Part shown: positions 10,556-20,953 of the stretch, piece after piece
Position numbering within the stretch: the first letter of the stretch is position 1
Layout of the letters: the number at the start of each line of letters is the position of its first letter
Source of the DNA: Xenorhabdus bovienii SS-2004
GTDB lineage: Bacteria > Pseudomonadota > Gammaproteobacteria > Enterobacterales > Enterobacteriaceae
DNA length: 64,000 nt
Direction: 5' to 3'
Assembly (NCBI RefSeq): GCF_000027225.1
Contig: NC_013892.1
Coordinates: forward strand, 1,550,001 to 1,614,000
Made by a program: the position numbers and the translations under genes
The notes under the pieces: model-generated
Seen by the model: only the letters and a program-made list of their open reading frames with translations
Database searches by the model: none
What the model was told of the DNA's origin: nothing

Positions 10556-10923
10556 GGGTATCTCCATGTTCCTTAAATATTATCTGTTATGTAACAATTA
10601 TTAGTTTTATGAAAATTATAAACCTATCCCATCAAGACATGCTACTTTTCTACAGCAGTGTCTATATAACATTATCTCTGCTGGAACAGGCCCTAATCCA
10701 ACACCAGAATAGAGTGATGCACCTAGGTGCTAGGATATATTTTCCAATCAAGATTACAGAATTGTGTCATTAATTAGGGTTTTATTTTATTTTTATGGGA
10801 TAAGTATCAAATTATATCAATGTAAGTAAAAATTTTATTAGCGGCCTAATATGTATTAAAGTGTAACAATTAAACAACAATTCAACGCCATACAACACAG
10901 GCTGGATTGATGGGAAAACCAAT
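10556..10923. other. ushA-fsr divergent intergenic region
   Basis: This 368-bp AT-rich stretch contains no convincing gene. It must hold the ushA and fsr promoters. The only marked structure is the perfect 12-bp palindrome GCACCTAGGTGC at 10719-10730. No known operator could be assigned. Confidence 0.6.
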
Positions 10924-12159
10924 ATGAGTGAACAAAGCACCACAAAACGATTGCCTGATTCATCAAGAAAAACACATCAGACTGTTTTTTCAATTCTCGG
11001 TGCAATCAGCTTATCCCATCTGCTTAATGATATGATTCAATCGCTGATTTTGGCGATTTATCCACTATTGCAATCTGAATTTACTCTGAGCTTCATTCAA
11101 GTTGGGATGATTACACTAGTTTATCAGGTAACTGCGTCCCTGCTACAACCCCTGATTGGTCTGTATACGGATAAACATCCACAACCCTACTCACTGCCCA
11201 TCGGGATGGGATTCACTCTGTCTGGATTGCTTCTGCTGGCTTATGCCGAAAGTTTCCCTATCATCTTACTGGCTGCGGCACTGGTCGGTACAGGATCATC
11301 CGTCTTTCATCCTGAGTCATCACGGGTTGCGAGTATGGCCTCCGGAGGACGTCATGGACTGGCACAATCCCTGTTTCAGGTAGGCGGCAATCTGGGAAGC
11401 TCACTGGGGCCTCTGCTGGCTGCAATTTTCATCGCTCCTTATGGCAAGGGAAATATCGGGTGGTTTTCTCTGGCAGCACTGCTGGCGATCGTCATTCTGT
11501 TGCAAGTCAGCCAATGGTATAAGATGCAGCACCGAGCTTCTAAGTTTCTATCATCCACTCATATTTCTCAGCCGAATTTCCCCAGAAAAATGATTGTGCG
11601 TTCTTTTGCCATTCTGCTGCTCCTGATTTTCTCAAAATATTTCTATCTCACCAGTATCAGCAGTTACTACACTTTTTATCTGATCCAGAAGTTCGGCCTT
11701 TCAGTACAAAATGCCCAGATCCATCTGTTCATTTTTTTGTTTGCTGTAGCTGCAGGCACTATGATTGGGGGGCCTATCGGAGATAAAATAGGCCGGAAAT
11801 ATGTCATATGGGGATCAATTCTTGGCGTTGCGCCCTTCACTCTGCTTTTACCTTATACATCACTATTCTGGACGGGGCCCCTTACCGTAGTCATTGGCCT
11901 GATATTAGCATCTGCATTTTCTGCTATTCTGGTCTACGCTCAGGAACTTATTCCTGGCAAAACGGGAATGATTGCAGGTTTGTTCTTTGGGCTGGCGTTC
12001 GGCATGGGTGGTATCGGTGCAGCCGTTCTCGGTTATGTAGCGGATAAAACCAGTATAGAGTTAGTTTATAAAATCTGTGCTTTTCTACCACTTCTTGGTA
12101 TTTTTACTCTATTCCTGCCAAATATAGAAATAAAACCACAAAAAAACCATGAAAAATAA
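10924..12159 (+). CDS. fsr: Fsr, MFS efflux transporter (fosmidomycin resistance family)
   Basis: A 411-aa major facilitator superfamily antiporter with about 12 membrane segments. The N-terminal region reads AISLSHLLNDMIQSLILAIYP, typical of Fsr, and the internal loop has GGPIGDKIGRKY, the MFS motif-A-like loop between helices 8 and 9. E. coli Fsr (406 aa) exports fosmidomycin; its natural substrate is unclear. The gene is divergent from ushA and followed by ybaL, as in E. coli. The start follows a rather weak RBS (GGAAAACCAAT), so the exact ATG is a little uncertain. Confidence 0.9.
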   Translation: MSEQSTTKRLPDSSRKTHQTVFSILGAISLSHLLNDMIQSLILAIYPLLQSEFTLSFIQVGMITLVYQVTASLLQPLIGLYTDKHPQPYSLPIGMGFTLSGLLLLAYAESFPIILLAAALVGTGSSVFHPESSRVASMASGGRHGLAQSLFQVGGNLGSSLGPLLAAIFIAPYGKGNIGWFSLAALLAIVILLQVSQWYKMQHRASKFLSSTHISQPNFPRKMIVRSFAILLLLIFSKYFYLTSISSYYTFYLIQKFGLSVQNAQIHLFIFLFAVAAGTMIGGPIGDKIGRKYVIWGSILGVAPFTLLLPYTSLFWTGPLTVVIGLILASAFSAILVYAQELIPGKTGMIAGLFFGLAFGMGGIGAAVLGYVADKTSIELVYKICAFLPLLGIFTLFLPNIEIKPQKNHEK

Positions 12160-12220
12160 CATAATGACATAATTATATAATTGACATTTTTCTTTGTAAA
12201 CAAGCGTAAATAATGACAAT

Positions 12221-12259
12221 ATCTACATAAAATACCATTAAAATACCATTTATGTAGAT
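12221..12259. repeat. Inverted repeat enclosing a tandem repeat, between fsr and ybaL
   Basis: Arms of 11 bp, ATCTACATAAA (12221-12231) and TTTATGTAGAT (12249-12259), are perfect inverted copies. The central part is made of two tandem units close to AAAATACCATT. The element lies 61 bp after the fsr stop and 110 bp before ybaL. It could be an fsr terminator without a T-run or an operator for ybaL. Confidence 0.65.
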
Positions 12260-12369
12260 AACCTGCATTTATACCCACTAGTAGCTTTGTTTTAAATGAT
12301 TTATACAATACATTATTACCTCATTTAACCCTAAAATCGATATTATTGCCTAACCCAGAAGGAGCCTTG

Positions 12370-14070
12370 ATGGAGCATTCGACACCTCTTATCACGACCA
12401 TTGTTGGCGGTTTTGTACTCGCCTATCTGCTTGGCATGCTTGCCCAACGCCTGAAAATCTCACCTCTGGTGGGATACCTTGCGGCAGGTGTACTTGCTGG
12501 GCCTTTTACCCCAGGTTTTGTTGCCGATACTTCGCTGGCACCCGAACTTTCAGAAATTGGCGTGATCTTACTGATGTTTGGTGTCGGTCTGCATTTTTCC
12601 CTTAAAGATTTGTTAGCTGTCAAATCAATTGCCATTCCAGGCGCCATCGCTCAAATTGCAGTCGCAACCTTATTGGGTATGGGATTATCAACACTGCTTG
12701 GCTGGGGGCTGTTTAGCGGGATCGTCTTTGGTCTCTGTCTGTCCACCGCAAGCACAGTCGTTCTGCTCAGAGCGCTAGAAGAGCGGCAACTCATTGATAG
12801 CCAGCGGGGGCAAATTGCTATTGGCTGGTTGATCGTTGAAGACCTGGCTATGGTACTGGCTCTGGTATTACTACCCGCAGCCGCAGGTATACTGGATAGC
12901 CAGAATGCCAATATCGGTCAATTGCTGTTAGAACTTGCTATGACCATTGGCAAAGTTGTGGCCTTCATTTTATTGATGGTTTTTGTCGGTCGCCGTCTGA
13001 TTCCCTGGATTTTGGCAAAAACAGCCAGCACAGGTTCGCGCGAGTTATTTACTCTGGCGGTACTCGCCATTGCCTTAGGTGTCGCTTACGGAGCCGTGAA
13101 ACTGTTTGATGCCTCATTTGCTCTGGGTGCATTTTTCGCTGGTATGGTACTGAATGAGTCAGAACTGAGCCATCGGGCAGCACAGGATACCTTACCGCTA
13201 AGAGATGCTTTCGCCGTTCTGTTCTTTGTCTCTGTCGGAATGTTGTTTGATCCAATGGTATTGTTCCAGCAGCCACTTGCTATTCTGGGAACCCTTGTCA
13301 TTATTATTATTGGCAAATCATTGGCAGCTATGCTTCTGGTCAAAATGTTTGGTCATTCACGACGTACAGCCCTGACGATTTCCGTCAGTCTCGCTCAAAT
13401 CGGGGAATTTGCCTTTATTCTGGCAGGGCTTGGCGTCACTTTAGGATTACTGGATGGAGAAGCACGTAACCTTGTGCTGGCCGGTGCCATTGTCTCAATT
13501 ATGTTGAATCCGATTCTATTCAGTTTGCTGGATCGTTATCTGGAAAAAACAGAAACTATTGAAGAACAATTATTAGAAGAAACGCTGGAAGAAGAAACTC
13601 AGATCCCAGTTGATATCTGTGGCCATGCCATTATCGTGGGCTATGGCCGAGTCGGCCGTCTTCTCTGCCAGCGGTTGCAAGAAAGAAATTTCCCGTTGGT
13701 TGTCCTTGAAGATACACGTGCCCGATTTGAGGAGTTAGGGGAAATGGGCATCAGTGCAGTGATGGGCAATGCTGCCAGCAAAGATATCATGGCTCTGGCA
13801 CGACTCGATTGCGCCTGCACGTTATTTCTGACTATCCCCAATGGCTACGAAGCAGGTGAAATAGTTGCGAATGCCAGAGAGATCCGGCCAGATATCAATA
13901 TTATCGCGCGTGCTCACTATGATGATGAAGTGACCTATATTATGGAACGTGGTACTAACCACATCATTATTGGTGAACATGAAATAGCAAGAGCGATGGC
14001 TGATGCACTCCCGACGTCTGAGCCAATTTGTCCGATAGAGCCACCAGCGTCATTTTCGACAGCAAGTTAG
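12370..14070 (+). CDS. ybaL: YbaL, KefB/KefC-family cation:proton antiporter (CPA2)
   Basis: A 566-aa inner-membrane protein with an N-terminal Na+/H+ exchanger domain of about 12 helices (to about residue 385), an acidic linker (EEQLLEETLEEETQ), and a C-terminal TrkA-N/RCK domain beginning with the nucleotide-binding GYGRVG near residue 425. It aligns almost residue for residue with E. coli YbaL, a KefC-like K+/H+ antiporter homologue. The frame opens earlier, but the ATG at 12370 (MEHSTPLITTIVGG) has AAGGAG five bases upstream and fits the family start. It is convergent with gsk. Confidence 0.92.
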   Translation: MEHSTPLITTIVGGFVLAYLLGMLAQRLKISPLVGYLAAGVLAGPFTPGFVADTSLAPELSEIGVILLMFGVGLHFSLKDLLAVKSIAIPGAIAQIAVATLLGMGLSTLLGWGLFSGIVFGLCLSTASTVVLLRALEERQLIDSQRGQIAIGWLIVEDLAMVLALVLLPAAAGILDSQNANIGQLLLELAMTIGKVVAFILLMVFVGRRLIPWILAKTASTGSRELFTLAVLAIALGVAYGAVKLFDASFALGAFFAGMVLNESELSHRAAQDTLPLRDAFAVLFFVSVGMLFDPMVLFQQPLAILGTLVIIIIGKSLAAMLLVKMFGHSRRTALTISVSLAQIGEFAFILAGLGVTLGLLDGEARNLVLAGAIVSIMLNPILFSLLDRYLEKTETIEEQLLEETLEEETQIPVDICGHAIIVGYGRVGRLLCQRLQERNFPLVVLEDTRARFEELGEMGISAVMGNAASKDIMALARLDCACTLFLTIPNGYEAGEIVANAREIRPDINIIARAHYDDEVTYIMERGTNHIIIGEHEIARAMADALPTSEPICPIEPPASFSTAS

Positions 14071-14080
14071 TTATCGATAT

Positions 14081-14112
14081 GGAGTATCCCGCTAAAATCA
14101 GGGGGATACTCC
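14081..14112. terminator. Hairpin between ybaL and gsk
   Basis: A perfect 10-bp stem, GGAGTATCCC with GGGATACTCC, lies 10 bp after the ybaL stop and about 40 bp after the convergent gsk stop. It has no T-run, so its role as an intrinsic terminator is tentative. Confidence 0.6.
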
Positions 14113-14153
14113 AGAATAAACCATAGCAACGTTGTTGCATCGTTAACGTAGTA

Positions 14154-15464
14154 TTAGCGTTCCCAGTAAGATTCTTCCAAACTATCTTCTTTCTCTGGCA
14201 ACCCACGCATCAGGCGAGGTGAGTGCTGGCTCAATACCTGATAACTCACTCTATTCGCGTATTTACATACCTGAGCCAATGACGAGTACGTCAAATAAGA
14301 GCGCTTATGTTTACTGGAGTTGGGAACATTCATTCGGTGGTAACTATTAGCTGTAATATCATGTAACAATGCAGACAATGCACCATCGCCAGCCCCATTA
14401 GTATTCATGATTTTTTCAGGCCCCCCCATATAAGGCTCAATATGGGAGTAGACCCGCATTGGGTTCTGGCAATCGGCTTTGCATAGCACCCGACTGAATT
14501 CATAGAGATTAAATTCAGCGATCGCGCCCGGTAATAATGGATGTGAAGTCTGGCGTTTATGTTCTTCTTCGGTATAACCTGCCATATACAGTCCCGCCGG
14601 CCCTGCGGTACACAACACCAAATCCACCCAATTCAAGGCCATATCTGCTGCCAGCAGAGGATCACTAAAGCCCGTCAGCTCTTGGGCTTCATCTTCATTC
14701 ATGGCGACTACCGAAATATTTTCCGCCAAAAAATCGCGCCACCACTGCGGATCATCAGCGATGACGTATTTTGTTCCCAATGTCAGTACAACAGGCACAT
14801 TATGCTTTTTCGCATACCCGATGGCTTTCATCGTTGCTTCCGGCATCGGTTCACCCGATTTGCAACGCACCAGATAGGCGGTAATCACCAGTGCTGATGC
14901 TTCCGCAATAATATGTTCAGGGATATTTTCCGGACGGAGTTGGTTCATTAATCCCGGGCTGATAGCGAATGTCCTTTCACCGTTTTCAGTCACCAAGGTA
15001 AAACAGCGGCCAATTGGGCCATCAACTCCCTGAAGATGATTCAAATCCATGCGGCTGGATGTATTGCAGAGATAACAATATGCATAACTCCCTACCTGGA
15101 TGCTATTACACATAGTGCCAAGCAATACGGACTTATCGTCAGCCAAAACAGAATAATTATGCAGAGTATTACCGATGGTTCCACCCGCAAATTCGTGACT
15201 AATCAAATTATTGTCTGTCAGTTCTTTATATAGTGCCTCGGCGACATCATCTTCAATGACGAGTGAATGCCCCTGGCTCAGGTTATAACGCTGGATAAAA
15301 CTCTCATCAACCTTAGCTTCAATGTCTACCAGTGTTTGATCGATACCAACGATATAGGCTCGGTTATTTTCAGTATCTATCATTTCTTTGATGGGCTGGA
15401 GTAGAGGATCTCTCAGGCTGACAGGAAAATAGTGTTTAGATTTACGCTTACCAGGGAATTTCAT
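14154..15464 (-). CDS. gsk: Gsk, inosine-guanosine kinase
   Basis: PfkB-family ribokinase-fold enzyme, 436 aa (E. coli 434), that phosphorylates guanosine and inosine with ATP in purine salvage. The anion-hole/catalytic motif NTNGAGDGALSALLHD contains the catalytic Asp near residue 360, and the family GG-type region GGTIGNTLHNYSV lies near residue 100. The N-terminus MKFPGKRKSKHYFPVSLRDPL matches E. coli. It is convergent with ybaL and followed upstream by wzz. In E. coli gsk is next to aes and hemH; here wzz replaces aes. Confidence 0.94.
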   Translation of the reverse strand: MKFPGKRKSKHYFPVSLRDPLLQPIKEMIDTENNRAYIVGIDQTLVDIEAKVDESFIQRYNLSQGHSLVIEDDVAEALYKELTDNNLISHEFAGGTIGNTLHNYSVLADDKSVLLGTMCNSIQVGSYAYCYLCNTSSRMDLNHLQGVDGPIGRCFTLVTENGERTFAISPGLMNQLRPENIPEHIIAEASALVITAYLVRCKSGEPMPEATMKAIGYAKKHNVPVVLTLGTKYVIADDPQWWRDFLAENISVVAMNEDEAQELTGFSDPLLAADMALNWVDLVLCTAGPAGLYMAGYTEEEHKRQTSHPLLPGAIAEFNLYEFSRVLCKADCQNPMRVYSHIEPYMGGPEKIMNTNGAGDGALSALLHDITANSYHRMNVPNSSKHKRSYLTYSSLAQVCKYANRVSYQVLSQHSPRLMRGLPEKEDSLEESYWER

Positions 15465-15549
15465 AATTGATTGATGCTATAGAACCAAAATATGCGGCAT
15501 GTTAACACAATACCGTAGCAAAACAAAAAACGTAGCGCCATAACGAACA

Positions 15550-15578
15550 ACAGCCAATGCTATTGCAGCATTGGCTGT
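15550..15578 (-). terminator. Hairpin between wzz and gsk
   Basis: A perfect 11-bp stem, ACAGCCAATGC with GCATTGGCTGT and a 7-nt loop, lies 37 bp after the wzz stop and upstream of gsk. A T-run is missing, so it may be a weak terminator or an mRNA-stabilising hairpin. Confidence 0.55.
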
Positions 15579-15614
15579 CAAACGTTAACGAGCAAAGCGC
15601 TGACGATAAAAAGT

Positions 15615-16721
15615 TTAAGCTTCTTGTTTCTGGCGGCCGCGCGCCATATGGCGAACCAGAACAAACATAACAGATAAAATAAAGCCAATAAAACCAGCAC
15701 CAATCAGAATCAGCAGACGCTTAGGTGAATCTTTCGCTGTAGGTTCATAAGGTTGCTGCATATACCTGAATGGCTCGAAATCAATCTTATTAATATTCAC
15801 TGCTTTTAAATTTTCTATATATAAAAGTCTGTTACGAAGATCTGCATCTATCTGGGTCGGATCGGTAATCTCTTCAGTAATCTGCAATTTACGTTGCAGT
15901 GCATCCGCACCCAGCGCAATCGAATAATCCGGGTCATCCTTGATCATAGCGCCGCCATTGGAAACAGGTTTTTTAACACCGGCAGAGTTAGCAATGGAGA
16001 TCGCATACTTCAAGCGTTCGATATCAACACCACGCATATTTCTGATGCGAGCCAGATCAATTTCATACGACTTTTGTGAAAAGACCAGTTTCTGATGCAC
16101 CATATCATTCAATTCATCTTTCACCTGATCACGAACAACGGAAGAGACAAAATTGATATACCCAGTCAACAAGTTGTAAGAATCTTCCGCAGTACCCGCA
16201 CTGAAAGAGAGTATGCTTTCGTCATCTTCTTCATTATCTTTTTTAGGTAAAGAAATGGAGATGTTTTTATTTACAACCTGCTCAATAAGCTTTCGTTTGC
16301 CCTGTATCGCACCATCGTCCATCTTAGCAAGCAACGCCTTGAAGTAATCAGTGCTGACCAAATAATCTTCACGCAATACACGCGAGTTATAGTTTTCGAC
16401 AAAACGCTGATATAACGATGCTTCTGTCACTTTCGGATCAAGACTCAAAACTTGCAAATCCGTGAGTGCATTTTTCAATGGCTGAAATTGTTCCAATGTC
16501 GGCTTCACTACGGCTGCTGTACTTGTCCATTTCTGTGGTAAAAATGACGCAATACTGAAGCCAATCACCGCAAAAACCACGGATATTGCGATAATTAAAT
16601 ATTTTGATTGGAAAATTACGGAAAATAATTCAAATAAATCAATCTCATCTTCCTGTTTAGGGTGATAATAGTTTGAATTTTCTTCATAAAAATCAGGGTG
16701 TTTAATCGGTTTATTACTCAT
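15615..16721 (-). CDS. wzz: Wzz-family O-antigen/polysaccharide chain-length regulator
   Basis: Polysaccharide co-polymerase of 368 aa that sets the length of O-antigen or related polymers made by Wzy. The architecture is diagnostic: acidic N-terminus with EIDLFELFSVIF, a first membrane helix (about 43-63), a large periplasmic coiled-coil domain, and a second helix (about 340-360) preceded by the proline-rich PYEPTAKDSPKR. A short basic tail follows. Size and sequence resemble WzzB/FepE proteins. No wzx, wzy or glycosyltransferase gene is nearby. In Yersinia the O-antigen cluster lies exactly between hemH and gsk with wzz next to gsk. The ATG at 16721 is preferred to an upstream TTG. Confidence 0.87.
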   Translation of the reverse strand: MSNKPIKHPDFYEENSNYYHPKQEDEIDLFELFSVIFQSKYLIIAISVVFAVIGFSIASFLPQKWTSTAAVVKPTLEQFQPLKNALTDLQVLSLDPKVTEASLYQRFVENYNSRVLREDYLVSTDYFKALLAKMDDGAIQGKRKLIEQVVNKNISISLPKKDNEEDDESILSFSAGTAEDSYNLLTGYINFVSSVVRDQVKDELNDMVHQKLVFSQKSYEIDLARIRNMRGVDIERLKYAISIANSAGVKKPVSNGGAMIKDDPDYSIALGADALQRKLQITEEITDPTQIDADLRNRLLYIENLKAVNINKIDFEPFRYMQQPYEPTAKDSPKRLLILIGAGFIGFILSVMFVLVRHMARGRQKQEA

Positions 16722-16930
16722 TATCTCTATGCCCAATCCAAATAATTTTGCTTTTCATTAAGACTCAAGTTGTTTTTCTTACTCATAGTATTCATTGATT
16801 TTAAAGCAATACCCTTAAAAATCACACGATCACCAAAACACGTGCTGATAAATATACCACCAAAATACCCATAGCTACCAATACTCGCCAGTCAAAATGT
16901 AAAATAACATCTCATAACAGACAATAATCC

Positions 16931-17896
16931 TTATTTCATGGCGTTATTTACCAATTGTTCAAGCAATGAAATGTGTGCCTCATTATCATTAAGTGCAGAA
17001 ATATATTCAAACTTTTTACCCCCGGCATGCCGGAAAATCGCTTGATTTTGCTGTTGGATTTCTTCCAGTGTTTCCAAACAGTCTGATGAAAATCCCGGAC
17101 ACAGTACCTGAACATGTTCCACACCTTGTTCTGGCAATAATGCCATTGTCTTATCCGTATAGGGCGTTAACCACGGCAAACGACCAAAACGAGATTGAAA
17201 AGTCATCATAATTTTATCTGCAGGATAATCCAATGCCTGTATCAAAAGCTCCGTAGTTGCCCTGCAATCCTGCGGATAAATATCACCTATCGTTGCCAAC
17301 CGTTCTGGAATACCGTGGTAGGAAAGAAGCAAACGATCAGGCAAACCATGTTTTTCAAAACTCTTCTCGATTGTTTCTTTTAAGGCAGCAATATAAGCAG
17401 GATGTGTAGCATAGCTACGGATGAAATACAAATGGGGTATGGTACGATATCCCTTCAATATTTTGCTGATGCTATCAAATACCGCAGCCGATGTCGTACT
17501 GGAATACTGAGGATAAAGAGGAAGCACAATCAGGTGGTCAATACCTTGTTGCAGAAGATTACCGACAGCTTGGGGCAAGGAAGGAAAACCGTAACTCATT
17601 CCCAAAACGACGGGGATATCCGTCAATCTTTCATTTAGCAATTTCTGCTGGCGCTGACTATAAACCAGCAAAGGTGATCCCTCGTCTGTCCAAATTTCTT
17701 GGTACAGCTTAGCAACACGAGAAGAACGGAAAGGAAGAATAATGCCGTACAACAGCGGTTTCCAGATAAACGAAGGGATATCCACAACTCTTCGGTCACT
17801 CAGAAATTTCGCCAGATAACGCCTTATTGCTACAGGTGTTGGCTCATCCGGCGTCCCAAGATTCACCAGTAAGACACCATACTTATTGCTACTCAT
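16931..17896 (-). CDS. hemH: HemH, ferrochelatase
   Basis: Enzyme of 321 aa (E. coli 320) that inserts Fe2+ into protoporphyrin IX, the last step of haem synthesis, at the inner face of the cytoplasmic membrane. The start [13 protein letters not shown], the catalytic histidine in [12 protein letters not shown] (near residue 194) and the C-terminal [15 protein letters not shown] with the conserved Glu are all present. It is transcribed in the same direction as adk and htpG upstream, but adk ends at its own terminator, so hemH probably has its own promoter in the 80-bp gap. Confidence 0.95.
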   Translation of the reverse strand: MSSNKYGVLLVNLGTPDEPTPVAIRRYLAKFLSDRRVVDIPSFIWKPLLYGIILPFRSSRVAKLYQEIWTDEGSPLLVYSQRQQKLLNERLTDIPVVLGMSYGFPSLPQAVGNLLQQGIDHLIVLPLYPQYSSTTSAAVFDSISKILKGYRTIPHLYFIRSYATHPAYIAALKETIEKSFEKHGLPDRLLLSYHGIPERLATIGDIYPQDCRATTELLIQALDYPADKIMMTFQSRFGRLPWLTPYTDKTMALLPEQGVEHVQVLCPGFSSDCLETLEEIQQQNQAIFRHAGGKKFEYISALNDNEAHISLLEQLVNNAMK

Positions 17897-17979
17897 CCCT
17901 CAGTACTCCACTAAAATAACTAATAACCTAGTATAAACATGAGTTATAGTCACATCTAACATTTCATGGAGTGACATTC

Positions 17980-18010
17980 AAAAAAATCAGGCGGTTATTA
18001 ACACCGCCTG
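17980..18010 (-). terminator. Intrinsic terminator of adk
   Basis: An 8-bp GC-rich stem, CAGGCGGT with ACCGCCTG and a 7-nt loop, is followed on the reverse strand by seven T residues. It lies about 45 bp after the adk stop. Confidence 0.93.
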
Positions 18011-18054
18011 CTCTAGCTGTTCAAGATTTAATAATTCAAGAACATACCAAGTCA

Positions 18055-18807
<753 letters not shown>

Positions 18808-18809
18808 CT

Positions 18810-18847
18810 AAAAATAAACCACGCCCAATTTTACGTTGAAGCGTGGT
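18810..18847 (-). terminator. Intrinsic terminator of htpG
   Basis: A stem of ACCACGC with GCGTGGT lies just after the htpG stop. On the reverse strand it is followed by TTATTTTT. Confidence 0.8.
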
Positions 18848-18870
18848 CTATTATCATGATTTCAATGAGT

Positions 18871-20754
18871 TTAAGCTTTTTCAGCCAATAATAATTGATT
18901 CATCCGGCGAATGAATTGGTTTGGATCATCTAATGTGCCGCGTTCAGCAAACAATGCCTGATCCAGTAACAGTTCTATCCAATCCGCAAACTGAGCTTCA
19001 TCAGGAATATCAGCCGCTTTTTTCACTAGATTGTGTTCTGGATTCAGTTCAAAGTTATAGCTCACTTCTGGTGCAGACTGTCCTGCTGCCGCAAATAGTT
19101 TCGCCATTTGGGTGCTCATTTCATTGGCATTCGTTGTCACTATCGCGGGTGTATCAGTCAGTCTGTGGGTCAGCTTAACTTCTTTCACACGGTCACCAAG
19201 CAGCGTTTTCACACGCTCAATAAACGGCTCCAGTTTTTTATCTTCTTCTTCCTGCTCGGCTTTGTTTTCATCAGCCAGTTTGTCAAGAGATTCATCCGTC
19301 TTGCTGACAGACTGGAATGACTTGCCATCAAACTCGGTCAGGTAGCTCATCATCCATTCATCGATACGGTCAGACAGCAACAGAACTTCAATGCCTTTCT
19401 TGCGGAACAGCTCCAGATGTGGGCTATTTTTTGCTGCGGCGTAGCTGTCGGCAGTAATGTAGTAAATCTTCTCCTGACCTTCAGTCATGCGGCTGAGGTA
19501 ATCTTCCAGAGAAACAGTTTGTGCCGAGCCATCATGATGAGTGGTTGCGAATCGCAGTAATTTAGCAATAGCTTCTTTGTTTGAACCGTCTTCAGCAGGC
19601 CCTTCTTTCAGTACCAAGCCAAACTGCTGCCAGAAGGTCTGGTATTTTTCCGCATCGTCTTTTGCTAATTTATCCAGCATCTGCAATACACGTTTGGTCA
19701 ACGCATTACGCAAATTGCGGGTGATAGTACTGTCTTGCAGAATTTCACGGGAAACGTTCAGCGGCAAGTCATTGGAATCGATCAGACCACGCATAAAACG
19801 CAGATAATTTGGCATGAACTGTTCGGCATCATCCATGATGAATACGCGTTGTACATACAATTTCAGCCCATGTTTATGTTCACGGTTCCACATATCCCAC
19901 GGTGCCTGAGCAGGGATATACAACAAGCTGGTGTATTCCTGTTTACCTTCAACGCGATTGTGGCTCCAGCTCAGAGGATCAGTGAAATCATGGGAAATGT
20001 GTTTATAAAACTCTTGGTATTCTTCATCACTGATTTCGGCTTTACCACGTGTCCACAGCGCTTGAGCTTTATTGATTTTTTCCCATGTGACGGTATCGTC
20101 TTCTTCGTTTTTGGTTTCAATTTCAACTGGCAACGCAATGTGATCAGAATATTTACCGATGATAGAACGCAGACGCCAGTCGTTAAGAAATTCATCTTCC
20201 CCTTCACGCAGATGCAAAGTGATTTCTGTACCACGCTCAGTTTTTTCAAGATCAGCAATGGTGTAATCACCTTCACCTGTTGATTCCCAGAAAACACCTT
20301 GATCGGCCGCAGTGCCTGCCGCACGGGTACGCACAGTCACTTTATCCGCCACGATAAAGGCAGAGTAAAAACCAACGCCGAATTGCCCAATCAACTGGCT
20401 GTCTTTTACCTGATCAGAACCAACAGATTCAAGGAATGATTTAGTACCGGATTTTGCAATCGTTCCCAGATTATCAATAACTTCATCACGGGACATGCCG
20501 ATACCATTATCACTGATAGTGATGGTTTTATGCTCGTTATCAAAAGCAAGACGAACACGTAACTCACCATCATTTTCATACAATTCAGGTTTTGACAATG
20601 CACGGAAGCGTAATTTATCCGCAGCATCTGATGCATTTGAAATCAACTCACGGAGAAAAATTTCTTTATTGGAATAGAGAGAATGGATCATCAACTGCAA
20701 TAGTTGTTTGACTTCAGACTGAAATCCACGGGTTTCCTGACCTTTCATGCTCAT
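18871..20754 (-). CDS. htpG: HtpG, Hsp90 chaperone
   Basis: Cytoplasmic Hsp90-type ATP-dependent chaperone, 627 aa (E. coli 624). The GHKL ATPase domain carries [20 protein letters not shown] (near residue 80) and [11 protein letters not shown]; middle and dimerisation domains follow with IQxS-like NVSREILQ near residue 335. GAGG lies six bases before the first ATG, so the start [11 protein letters not shown] is chosen; E. coli starts two codons later. A sigma-32 promoter is readable upstream. The spacer to recR contains a hairpin, so htpG is probably its own transcript. Confidence 0.96.
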   Translation of the reverse strand: MSMKGQETRGFQSEVKQLLQLMIHSLYSNKEIFLRELISNASDAADKLRFRALSKPELYENDGELRVRLAFDNEHKTITISDNGIGMSRDEVIDNLGTIAKSGTKSFLESVGSDQVKDSQLIGQFGVGFYSAFIVADKVTVRTRAAGTAADQGVFWESTGEGDYTIADLEKTERGTEITLHLREGEDEFLNDWRLRSIIGKYSDHIALPVEIETKNEEDDTVTWEKINKAQALWTRGKAEISDEEYQEFYKHISHDFTDPLSWSHNRVEGKQEYTSLLYIPAQAPWDMWNREHKHGLKLYVQRVFIMDDAEQFMPNYLRFMRGLIDSNDLPLNVSREILQDSTITRNLRNALTKRVLQMLDKLAKDDAEKYQTFWQQFGLVLKEGPAEDGSNKEAIAKLLRFATTHHDGSAQTVSLEDYLSRMTEGQEKIYYITADSYAAAKNSPHLELFRKKGIEVLLLSDRIDEWMMSYLTEFDGKSFQSVSKTDESLDKLADENKAEQEEEDKKLEPFIERVKTLLGDRVKEVKLTHRLTDTPAIVTTNANEMSTQMAKLFAAAGQSAPEVSYNFELNPEHNLVKKAADIPDEAQFADWIELLLDQALFAERGTLDDPNQFIRRMNQLLLAEKA

Positions 20755-20808
20755 TTATTACCTCAATCTAAATCCAGTTCAGATATGTAAAATCGGACGA
20801 TGGTAATC

Positions 20809-20837
20809 AGATGGGGATAACTCCCAACAATTTCAAG
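20809..20837 (-). promoter_or_regulatory. Sigma-32 heat-shock promoter of htpG
   Basis: The reverse strand reads CTTGAAA (20837-20831), a 14-bp spacer, then CCCCATCT. This fits the E. coli RpoH consensus (CTTGAAA, 13-14 bp, CCCCATNT) almost perfectly. The -10 element lies about 55 bp before the htpG start. Confidence 0.9.
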
Positions 20838-20889
20838 TTAGGGCAATCAGAAGAATATAAAATTGGTTTGATGAATGTACAAATCAGCT

Positions 20890-20922
20890 ATGGATGGTGG
20901 CGTTATCCGCAACACCATCCAT
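20890..20922 (-). terminator. Hairpin after recR
   Basis: A 10-bp perfect stem, ATGGATGGTG with CACCATCCAT, encloses a further GCG/CGC pair. It lies 31 bp after the recR stop, with no T-run. It probably ends or stabilises the dnaX-ybaB-recR message. Confidence 0.6.
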
Positions 20923-20953
20923 TGGAATTTCCCATTTGAAATTGGGTAATCGA

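Noticed and set aside
16737..16930. Full JUMPstart sequence upstream of wzz
   Set aside because: Only a weak GGTAGC core is present; the 39-bp JUMPstart consensus is not. It is listed as a low-confidence finding rather than as a feature.
19735..20283. 182-codon forward open frame inside htpG
   Set aside because: Antisense to htpG and rich in Phe/Ile from complementary codons; no RBS or family.
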